From positions 133,612,171-133,676,170 of the forward strand of contig JAQMRL010000002.1 of the NCBI GenBank assembly GCA_035578175.1: DNA of 64,000 bases, written 5' to 3'. Each line of letters starts with the position of its first letter. Positions within the stretch are counted from its first letter, which is position 1. The position numbers and the translations under genes are program-made. The notes under the pieces are model-generated. The model was not told where the DNA came from, made no database searches, and was given only the letters and a program-made list of their open reading frames with translations. Of this stretch, positions 60,201 to 64,000 are shown in pieces. The stretch comes from Catonia carolina. Lineage: Eukaryota > Arthropoda > Insecta > Hemiptera > Achilidae.

Positions 60201-62127
60201 TTTGCTGATGTCGGATCAAGTGGCCAGGCGGCAGGTTTTTGGTTGGTTGCGACCTCGTTGAGGCTGAACGAGGACACCTCAAAATTGAGTCCAACACTAC
60301 TTTCCCTATCGTGAGGGAGTGAACGTGAGTTTGTCTCGTCGCTTCGGATATATATAAAAGCATGGCCAATCTAATCCTTCCTGTGAGAGCACAAAGGAAT
60401 CTCATTTTTACTGCCCGCGGTCTGCTTTCCTATTTTGAACCTACGGTACAGTCTTTATTTTCTTTAACCAATTATACGAACAGCCAATGTGATAATCTAA
60501 ACGTATTTAATTTTCAATACTCTATAAAATTGTAACAAAAAAATATGAAAATTGTTTAACTAAAATTTATTATAATATTACTTATTTGTTAATATTAGAT
60601 TTCTGCCTCTCTGTGTAGTGATTTTACTTTTATGTAATTATTATGTGGATTGTATTAAAGTTTGTGGTGTTAAATTGTAAAATAATGGTAAAGAAAATAC
60701 CCCGCTGCTACCGCCTATAAACGGTTGTAAAATTGTCAGAATTTGCCCAAAATCTGAACCTCCTCCTTCCTCGTCATCCTGGTAAAGAATAATAATGAAA
60801 TTTTATTTAATAAAAAAATATTGTAGTAAATAACTATATCCATATATTGATGATTTTGTACTTTTAAAACTTTTTAAATTGTAATGCAAAATACTTTTCC
60901 TGTATTTTTTTTTTGTTTTTATTAATAATAAGCAATGCAAAACTACAGATATGCTGTATTTCCGTTAGACGCATTTCTGTATAAATCTATGAACTGAATG
61001 AGACTAGGCATTATTTTTTTAAATAATTGATTTCTACGTAGTTTATTCTGGGACACAACTTGATTCAATTCCATTTTTAACAGCTGAGTTATATTTTCAA
61101 AACTGCATTTCGATAAATTTTTCCTTTACGATTCTTGTATCCCTATTTTATTCACTGTGTTTGTAGTATACTATTTATACTCTCCTTTAGCATTGTATTT
61201 TATAAATTAGTTCATGTAATTATTTTATTACTGCAATGTACTTTTAAATGTTTAACTAATATTGTTATCTGGAGAAAATAATCAGTTCTTCTCCAAAATT
61301 ACAGTGCTGGTGATGATGATATACAAAAAATGTACATAGCGGGGCTAATACAATTTATAATTATTATTCTTATTTCTATGTTTTTATTAATAACTCCATC
61401 AGTTACATAATTGCATTACTTTATGACATTGGAATGACATCCCTGATTAGTTAGAAAATGTTTAGTCTCAAATGCAAAACATTTTTGATATCATTGACTT
61501 GTTAATCTAATACAATAATATTAGTGATTAATACTAATAATTGTATAACAACTCAAATAAGAGATGAAGTTAATAAATCTTTAAAAATATAAAATATTTA
61601 AATTGAAAGTGAAACTGAATAAAAAGTATTTATGTAGTTTTATTTTAGGATGTGAACTCTTTGAGAAATATGTGTTAGATTTACATTTCCAGTGCTTTAT
61701 CATTGTTCTGTTTATATTCAACACTGTTTCTAGAATTAATATTGAAATTAAAGTTATGTAAAATAAGCAGTTAGCTGCGGGTTAATTTAGAAGAGAACAA
61801 TAGTCTTTACTTAAAAGTATTCCTGAACTTGAACCTCATAACTTTAAAACTGCCTGAAAACTCATATTTTAAGTATATTTGTACAGTTTCAGCGGAGTTC
61901 AATGGTGAACTTCAACAATAGTAACTTTTCATCTATAAATAAGAATATTATAATCTAACATTGTAAATAAGTTATTATTTTATGCTACGTGTGCAATTAA
62001 AATGTGATTTAAATTAAAGTACCCCTCCACTGCTGCTAGATATGAATGGTCCTAATATCTCCAAAATTGATCCGGAATCAGAGCCACCTTCCTCGCTTTC
62101 ACCACTATCTGTACCATTGCCGCCACC
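36108..62127 (-). CDS. Gly/Ser-rich repeat protein gene, multi-exon, 5' end not found
   Basis: Eight exons on the minus strand are joined here as one gene: 62,127-62,023; 60,778-60,701; 55,804-55,726; 52,445-52,143; 46,226-46,128; 43,280-43,179; 41,041-40,991; 36,224-36,108. Every one has an AG before it, and every internal one has a GT after it. Seven of the eight are an exact number of codons, so exons could be added or skipped without breaking the frame. They give about 310 residues. The recurring unit is Gly/Ser-rich linker, then SDSGSIL, then a short hydrophobic stretch ending PLLG and a Ser/Gly run. The last two exons differ and end with a stop. No signal peptide or start was found, so upstream exons probably lie beyond 62.1 kb. 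Composition suggests a secreted or structural protein; no function is claimed. Confidence 0.72.
36225..39201. other. intron sequence, left part
   Basis: Part of the 4.8-kb intron between the exons at 41.0 and 36.2 kb. AT-rich, with no further exon recognised. A GC-richer patch lies at 37,213-37,260 and a small inverted pair (tacgtagaaatcta; ttacgtagaaa) near 36,574-36,610. Confidence 0.4.
39202..39838. mobile_element. solo LTR, probably Ty3/Gypsy-type
   Basis: A 637-bp block, strikingly GC-rich against its surroundings, begins TGTTACC and ends GGTGACA (an inverted pair with one mismatch). It is flanked by a perfect 4-bp duplication taat (39,198-39,201 and 39,839-39,842). Inside lie a TATA box (tatataaagagcg at about 39,389) with a possible start region tcaacagg, and aataaataaaa near the right end as a poly(A) signal. 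This is the layout of a long terminal repeat. No second LTR or internal region is present, so it arose by LTR-LTR recombination. Open frames of 125 and 73 codons inside it reflect GC content and are not genes. Lineage within LTR elements is inferred from the 4-bp duplication and is not certain. Confidence 0.8.
40165..40530 (+). pseudogene. jockey ORF2 C-terminal fragment, second lineage
   Basis: The reading QLLIDNKLLLYKSMLKPVWT continues as YGIQLWVTVSTSNIEILQRF, an in-frame stop, ALRTILNAPWYI, IHRDMDVQTVREEI and HVNHLALNLLDNS, ending LKRATELNLTGRF. This is the classic tail of jockey-type reverse transcriptases (compare LLKPLWLYGIQIFGA in the intact copy). It lacks the catalytic core and has one internal stop. 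The wording differs from the 13-17 kb element, so it belongs to another jockey lineage. It lies in the last intron of the Gly/Ser-rich gene, 330 bp from the solo LTR. Confidence 0.82.
40991..41041 (-). CDS. 17-codon exon of the Gly/Ser-rich repeat gene
   Basis: Bounded by the acceptor tttgtttttcag and the donor GTAAAAG, it reads NGAKAGLIQQKLQLFLR, exactly 17 codons in phase 0-0. Joined to the terminal exon it forms a continuous amphipathic stretch. It is short, so it depends on the neighbouring exons for support. Confidence 0.55.
41045..41920. other. intron sequence
   Basis: AT-rich part of the intron between the exons at 43.2 and 41.0 kb. No other feature is seen. Confidence 0.4.
41925..42085 (+). 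repeat. tRNA-derived SINE, family C
   Basis: Contains tgcggttttgggttcgaatc, which runs into ccattcaggcacgg (perfect B box), then cattgtctgtattagcagta, attgcagaacag and a poly(A) tail. Collinear with the minus-strand copy at 8285-8440. Confidence 0.72.
42364..43099 (-). mobile_element. TTAA-flanked non-autonomous element, copy 2
   Basis: Flanked by TTAA at 42,360-42,363 and 43,100-43,103. In reverse complement it follows copy 1 (3628-4574) through many blocks, including tttttaggtaca, tcataggatt, gcgtattact, gaagtcatgaacatgtcggt and ccaaaaatcgaaatttt. It lacks the extra 200 bp of copy 1. Its 65-codon frame at 42,677-42,874 has no protein-like features. Confidence 0.62.
43179..43280 (-). CDS. 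exon of the Gly/Ser-rich repeat gene (34 codons)
   Basis: Acceptor ttttattgacag, donor GTATGTGA. It reads GTSSGGDASGGGGGDIFGLS then NSSGSSGGDGVGAV. It keeps the Gly/Ser linker, but the SDSGSIL...PLLG part has decayed to GDIFGLSNSSG. It is 102 bases, phase 0-0. Confidence 0.68.
43570..43705 (-). repeat. SINE family A, degraded copy
   Basis: On the minus strand: gcctccatggcgaaattttt, attagaagggtctggagtt, cagcagttgctaatgacttc and an A-rich end. The B box is lost. Confidence 0.5.
44085..44590 (-). repeat. unclassified repeat R with two tandem monomers
   Basis: On the minus strand two diverged units of about 185 bp follow one another (44,590-44,405 and 44,400-44,215), each with a ctgtttctta-like start, gcatttaaga-type block, agagttatc-tcctctga block and a conserved end. 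The second continues into tgtcatttgcagagtggaaa, gcatgctgataagcatactt and aaccagcctttcggctgacg, as in the plus-strand copy at 23,625. Confidence 0.62.
44591..46127. other. intron sequence
   Basis: Between repeat R and the exon at 46.1 kb. On the minus strand 44,760-45,060 has a mild coding flavour (for example NIDNGSRREMKLEQLYN) but many stops and no recognised family. It may be a worn transposon preceding repeat R. A 24-bp perfect palindrome, half attatctataaa, lies at 45,341-45,364. Confidence 0.35.
46128..46226 (-). CDS. exon of the Gly/Ser-rich repeat gene (33 codons)
   Basis: Acceptor tattatctatcag and a consensus donor GTAAGT. It reads GSGGEGTGSAAGGSDSGSIL then NLVGPLLGSSSGG, one clean repeat unit. 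It is 99 bases, phase 0-0, with the best splice signals of the set. Confidence 0.75.
46230..49480. other. intron sequence
   Basis: AT-rich part of the 5.9-kb intron. A 66-codon frame at 47,619-47,819 (opening LQFCEYIQITRDFHTPNN after its first residues) has no recognised relatives or splice support. Nothing else is seen. Confidence 0.4.
49485..49830 (+). pseudogene. RTE-like retrotransposon tail ending in (GAT)n
   Basis: Across frame breaks the stretch reads SRIQAAEMRFCG, VRNEAIR-like, NIEEKLV-like, LPLRAWKYKPRGKRGLGRPI and EQA, the order found at the end of many insect retrotransposon polyproteins ('MRFLR ... KRWxDHLxRM ... PRGxRxxGRPxKRW'). It closes with the short tandem run gatgatgatgatgatgatga (about 49,797-49,818). 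Short tandem repeats in place of poly(A) are characteristic of RTE-clade 3' ends. It is 5'-truncated and frameshifted. Confidence 0.68.
49835..50850. other. intron sequence
   Basis: AT-rich DNA with no supported feature. Confidence 0.4.
50855..51008 (-). repeat. SINE family A, minus-strand copy
   Basis: On the minus strand: gtcgccatcatggcttatta (A-box region), gtctcagattcgattactag (B box), caagggtctggaaaat and gttgctgaagaccaagatat, then tgatgcaacttta. The order matches 19,487-19,660. Confidence 0.62.
51009..52142. other. intron sequence with one candidate plus-strand exon
   Basis: Mostly AT-rich. At 51,298-51,429 on the plus strand an open stretch follows an acceptor-like aacattttcag and ends in TAA. 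It reads KVEPLLFLPEERPVGLFYNP then NSERWEPVTVNSCYCKSDKI, which is protein-like. No partner exon was found on that strand, so it may be chance or a transposon relic. Confidence 0.3.
52143..52445 (-). CDS. three-repeat exon of the Gly/Ser-rich repeat gene (101 codons)
   Basis: Acceptor atgtaattctcag, donor GTATGTTA; 303 bases, phase 0-0. It contains three successive units: GSDSGSALSLLLPLLGGSSG, GSDSGSILSFLLPLLGGASG and GSDAGSLISLLLPLLGGSRN, separated by AGTSSGGGSG-type linkers and preceded by GAGDEEGNGNGGGGGG. The units are nearly identical at the protein level, so the exon grew by internal duplication. Each SILSFLLPLL core is long enough for a short hydrophobic helix but too short for a normal membrane span. 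This is the strongest coding evidence in the gene. Confidence 0.82.
52951..53224 (-). repeat. SINE family B, head-truncated copy
   Basis: Collinear with other copies from the A-rich tail to the head hairpin cagctgttaaacagctg, then stops. It abuts a second copy at 53,236. Confidence 0.72.
53236..53572 (-). repeat. SINE family B, full-length copy with target duplication
   Basis: Complete from tail to the A-box region (ggttggtctagaggtaaagt on the minus strand). It is flanked by gttgaaattt on both sides (about 53,228-53,237 and 53,570-53,579), a likely 9-10-bp target duplication that also defines the true SINE ends. Confidence 0.78.
53580..54463. other. intron sequence
   Basis: AT-rich DNA apart from a small patch near 53,755-53,815 (gactcgggctcaggataccc). 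No supported feature. Confidence 0.4.
54466..55542 (+). mobile_element. Tigger/pogo-type DNA transposon remnant
   Basis: The ends are inverted repeats, cagtcgattccggataattg against cagtcaatttcggataattg, and the flanks are TA (54,464-54,465 and 55,543-55,544). At 1077 bp it is shorter than an autonomous element. It still holds part of the N-terminal coding region of a pogo-type transposase. It lies in the intron between the exons at 55.8 and 52.4 kb. Confidence 0.83.
55035..55345 (+). pseudogene. CENP-B/Tigger-type DNA-binding domain relic
   Basis: Read across frame breaks: KTYPPNLSQRKLSELTGAPK, the first helix-turn-helix of pogo-type transposases, then KDHGISQKRKRK, then the second domain around FAIVTLQ-like and LQDVSVNGPMVKTKAK, followed by a stop and FSKKL. 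In intact proteins these two domains bind the transposon ends. Several stops and frame shifts are present and the DDE catalytic domain is missing. Confidence 0.68.
55726..55804 (-). CDS. exon of the Gly/Ser-rich repeat gene, frame-disrupting length
   Basis: After the acceptor gttgttttcag it reads GEDRDEMSDSGSIVNLLGPL then ISSSSG, one repeat unit. The only GT at the expected end (GTACTT) makes it 79 bases, one more than 26 codons, whereas all neighbours are whole-codon. Included as it stands it would shift the frame into the exon at 52.4 kb. It may be skipped, use an unrecognised donor, be decaying, or contain a sequence error. Confidence 0.55.
56331..57255 (+). mobile_element. mariner element with internal deletion
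   Basis: Terminal inverted repeats cgaggggtacccaaaagtaa (left) and cgagggggtacccacaaaat (right, reverse complement), flanked by TA (56,329-56,330 and 57,256-57,257). At 925 bp it lacks several hundred bases of the usual 1.3 kb. Its ends differ from those of the mariner at 8492-9418, so it is a different family. It lies within the intron between the exons at 60.7 and 55.8 kb. Confidence 0.87.
56540..57138 (+). pseudogene. mariner transposase with central deletion
   Basis: The N-terminal helix-turn-helix part is open and well kept (FILSKSAAETVLMLKTTYTN, YEWFSRFKNGDMSIDD, KPRSGRPST), then a stop follows at 56,748. After SDRRLT the reading jumps to RKSVRQK, so the first part of the catalytic domain, including the first Asp region, is deleted. 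The end keeps FLHDNAPAHIAISVKDFLTK with the second Asp, YSPDLAPCDFFLF with the third Asp, then an in-frame stop and MKKDIKGHRFDNIEAVK, DDYKKCFGQWRHYRDK and the terminal stop at about 57,138. Inactive. The first initiating codon used here is not certain. Confidence 0.82.
57258..59165. other. intron sequence
   Basis: Contains an (AAT)n microsatellite at 57,287-57,306 and a GC-richer patch near 57,480-57,660 with no recognised product. The rest is AT-rich, with TAGGCCTA at 58,606. Confidence 0.4.
59170..60000 (+). pseudogene. R1-clade retrotransposon ORF2 C-terminal fragment
   Basis: Reads LMLAAVATSVVLYDVPVWSS, ALRF, LLRTKRKLALNICSVYRTVS, TETALVISGMPSWDL, as in R1-type reverse transcriptase tails ('VLYAAPVWxxAL ... 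QRKxALRVCSAYRTVSTEA'). After a frameshifted stretch it resumes WTRRFIPNVEVW, THELAHLLTGNGC, YLTRFKLHEVPRCRLCNIEE and EESIAHIFERYP, the clade's C-terminal zinc-knuckle region. There the last Cys appears as Tyr (ERYPYF where ERCPRF is usual). It ends RVVGRLRREE and a stop near 59,977. 5'-truncated and broken. Confidence 0.8.
60001..60430. other. GC-richer stretch with TATA box downstream of the R1-like fragment
   Basis: The base composition stays higher in G and C up to about 60,430. It includes ggatatatataaaagcatgg (TATA-like) at about 60,346 and no supported coding frame. It may be the retrotransposon's 3' UTR, the start of a neighbouring element, or part of an LTR whose ends could not be fixed. 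Confidence 0.35.
60701..60778 (-). CDS. exon of the Gly/Ser-rich repeat gene (26 codons)
   Basis: Acceptor ttctttaccag, donor GTATTTTC. It reads DDEEGGGSDFGQILTILQPF then IGGSSG: an acidic variant of the repeat unit with FGQ in place of SGS. It is 78 bases, phase 0-0. The donor is weak. Confidence 0.65.
60782..62022. other. intron sequence
   Basis: The 1.24-kb intron between the two most upstream recognised exons; AT-rich with no further feature seen. Confidence 0.4.
62023..62127 (-). CDS. most upstream recognised exon of the Gly/Ser-rich repeat gene (35 codons)
   Basis: Acceptor agaaaatgttttttag, donor GTACTTTA. It reads GGGNGTDSGESEEGGSDSGS then ILEILGPFISSSSGG. It is 105 bases, phase 0-0, and begins mid-protein, so more 5' sequence is needed. 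Its unit (SDSGSILEILGPFI) is closest to those at 46.1 and 55.7 kb. Confidence 0.7.
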
Positions 62128-63385
62128 CTAAAAAACATTTTCTTATAAAGTTACACTCTTTAACACAATATTACACTACGTGCTCTTTCCGTGAATCCAG
62201 TGCATACAATAACCGATTGTGTAATTTTAGATAAAAATAAGTTCAGATGTTTACCTCAATTTATAAAAATAAATTAAATTTTTTAAAAAATATAAGAGTA
62301 TTTTTTACTATCATCTACTCCATTCTATCAGATTCTTCCATCTACTCCAACACTTTTATAGATTTGACCCCAGTAAAACCAATATAGCTCAGAATATAGT
62401 GTTTTATTCAATTACATATTAAGCTGAATAAATACATTTTCCTTTACAAAAAATGAAACTGATGGTTATCAAGTAACATCATGTTATAAAATGAGATTTT
62501 TTTGTAACCTTTTTCAAAATATGCTACGTTAAATTAGTGTACCTTCAAAGTTGATTACAATTAATGAAACTAATTAATGAAACTATGAATGTTTACTATA
62601 ACATAGAATTTGCAAAAGTATATAACATGCTACAAACTTAATTGGTCAATAAGAATGCCAATCTATTCTAATGTGTATACAACTCATAACGTTTTGAAAA
62701 CAATTAAATGAATTTTTATTGCTACTTATAACGTACATGCAATTGTGATTACGTAATTATTTGCGAGATAATATAACCTACACTTCAGATGTTTGCAATA
62801 CTCTATCGTGATTTTATCATTATTGCGCAGTAATAAATAATATTGCTGATTGTTTAAGATTACGTCGAGTAAGAATTAATTATGCAGTAATATTTAAATA
62901 CTTCAATAAATTCTTGTTAATTGTGTATTGCGGGTAACAAACGCTTCTTAGATAGTAGCCTGGTTGTACCAATGTAATTTTAAACCTGTCTAGTGTTAAT
63001 AAATGTCATTACAGATAAGAGGTTTCTCTATAGGTAAATTTTATTAAAATGTTTTATGATATTCAAAAATTTCTAGACTAAATGAGAGGTTGCTGTTGAC
63101 GTTAAAGAATTCACACGTTTACGGACTATTTTACCAAGAGACGGCAAATTGGAAAAGGAGTTTAATAAAAGGGTGCAGAAAGAAAGTGGTTCTCTCAAAG
63201 TGAAAAAAGCCTAGTTTGGGATCAAATAGTTACTATTCATTGTTTTTTTTTGACTTTATTTAAGAAAAATAAATTACAACTGTGTAACAATTTAACACAA
63301 CCAGCAGTTATAATGTCAATAGTTTTATATAATTGTCTTGATGTCACTTGTGTGAGGTAGTCCCCCAGCGGCAACCCCTCAAGAC
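62128..63385. other. non-coding stretch
   Basis: AT-rich DNA. A start exon with a signal peptide for the Gly/Ser-rich gene was looked for here on the minus strand and not found. Confidence 0.4.
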
Positions 63386-63388
63386 GAT

Positions 63389-64000
63389 TCACAAAAGGTC
63401 TCTATTCCATTGCCTTTTCAGTCTTCTAAGTGGGTTGTGTGGTAGGTGAGGAGCGGACAATAACTGAATTTGTGGATTTGTGTGATAGTATAGATTGCTA
63501 TGAAAACGTCTGTATAGTTTCTTTATTGTTTCGTCCACCGTTTCAATGTTAAGGTCTCTATGTAATGTTTTGTTACTAACGTATGTTGGACAGCCTGTGA
63601 TGATGCGTAAAGTTTTGTTCTGGAATATCTGAATACGTTTCGTGTTAGATACTTTAGCTGATCCGTAGATCACTGAACCGTAGGTCCAAATAGGACGAAG
63701 AAGTACCTTGTAACAGTTAAGTTACTAAGTAATTTGAAGAGGAGATTTATGGTGAATAAGACTGTAAAGAAGTTTTAACCGCGCGTTAAGAGATTGCCTT
63801 TTGAGTCTGGTATGTGGATTCCATTTCAGTCTTCTGTCTAATGTCAGTCCGAAGTATTTCACTCAGGTTTTTTTGTGGGATCGGTGTATTGTGTAAATAA
63901 ACTGGGAGACAAGTTTGTCGTCTGAGAGTAAATGTAATATGTTGTGATTTTTCAGCATTATTCATTGTTAGAATAAAATTCTGTATAATTCGCATTGTGT
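63389..64000 (-). pseudogene. jockey-clade ORF2 C-terminal part, running off the window
   Basis: On the minus strand, from the right edge: QHITFTLRRQTCLPVYLHNT, PIPQKN, then after a frame slip a degraded stretch matching KYLGLWLDRWLTW of the intact copy. There follow IYGSAKVSNTKRIQIFQNKT, LRIITGCPTYVSNKTLHRDL and LRRLKRQWNRDLL with a stop at 63,389. The order is that of the jockey C-terminus, in a lineage distinct from the 13-17 kb element. The reverse transcriptase core, if present, lies beyond 64,000. Confidence 0.8.

Overview
The window looks like AT-rich, intron- and repeat-dominated chromosomal DNA of an arthropod, most likely an insect. The evidence is GT-AG-bounded exons scattered over tens of kilobases, jockey- and R1-type retrotransposons, mariner, Tigger/pogo and PIF/Harbinger remnants, and tRNA-derived SINEs with RNA polymerase III boxes. 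There is no sign of bacterial gene organisation. The species cannot be fixed from sequence alone.

Layout. 0-13 kb is intergenic or intronic DNA filled with relics: a worn jockey-like fragment (about 1.2 kb), a TTAA-flanked repeat with a short ORF (3.6-4.6 kb), SINEs, a 405-bp fold-back element inside a SINE (6.9-7.3 kb), a PIF/Harbinger transposase relic (7.6-8.1 kb), a mariner rearranged so both ends are the same 3' end (8.49-9.42 kb), and an inverted repeat pair (10.3/12.1 kb) around another SINE and a jockey fragment. 13.22-17.82 kb is an apparently full-length jockey-clade retrotransposon, with a frameshifted ORF1, an intact 899-aa endonuclease/reverse transcriptase ORF2, a poly(A) tail and a target-site duplication. 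19.4-21.8 kb holds a SINE and two terminal-inverted-repeat DNA elements; the second keeps a 171-codon tail of an unfamiliar transposase-like protein. 23-24.3 kb holds an unclassified repeat that recurs inverted and as tandem monomers at 44.1-44.6 kb. 29.6-30.2 kb has a non-LTR retrotransposon tail.

36.1-62.1 kb carries the one convincing host gene, on the minus strand: eight exons with splice signals, seven of them whole-codon (phase 0-0), ending in a stop codon at 36,108. They encode a Gly/Ser-rich protein built on a repeated SDSGSIL...PLLG unit. The 5' end lies beyond 62.1 kb or was not recognised. Its introns hold a GC-rich solo LTR with a perfect 4-bp duplication (39.2-39.8 kb), jockey, RTE-like and R1-like fragments, a second TTAA repeat copy, SINEs, a Tigger/pogo relic (54.5-55.5 kb) and an internally deleted mariner (56.3-57.3 kb). 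A jockey-clade fragment runs off the right edge on the minus strand.

The only interacting coding units visible are the retrotransposon's ORF1 (RNA-binding) and ORF2 (nicking and reverse transcription). The host gene has the look of exon-duplication growth of a repetitive, possibly secreted or structural protein; its function is unknown.
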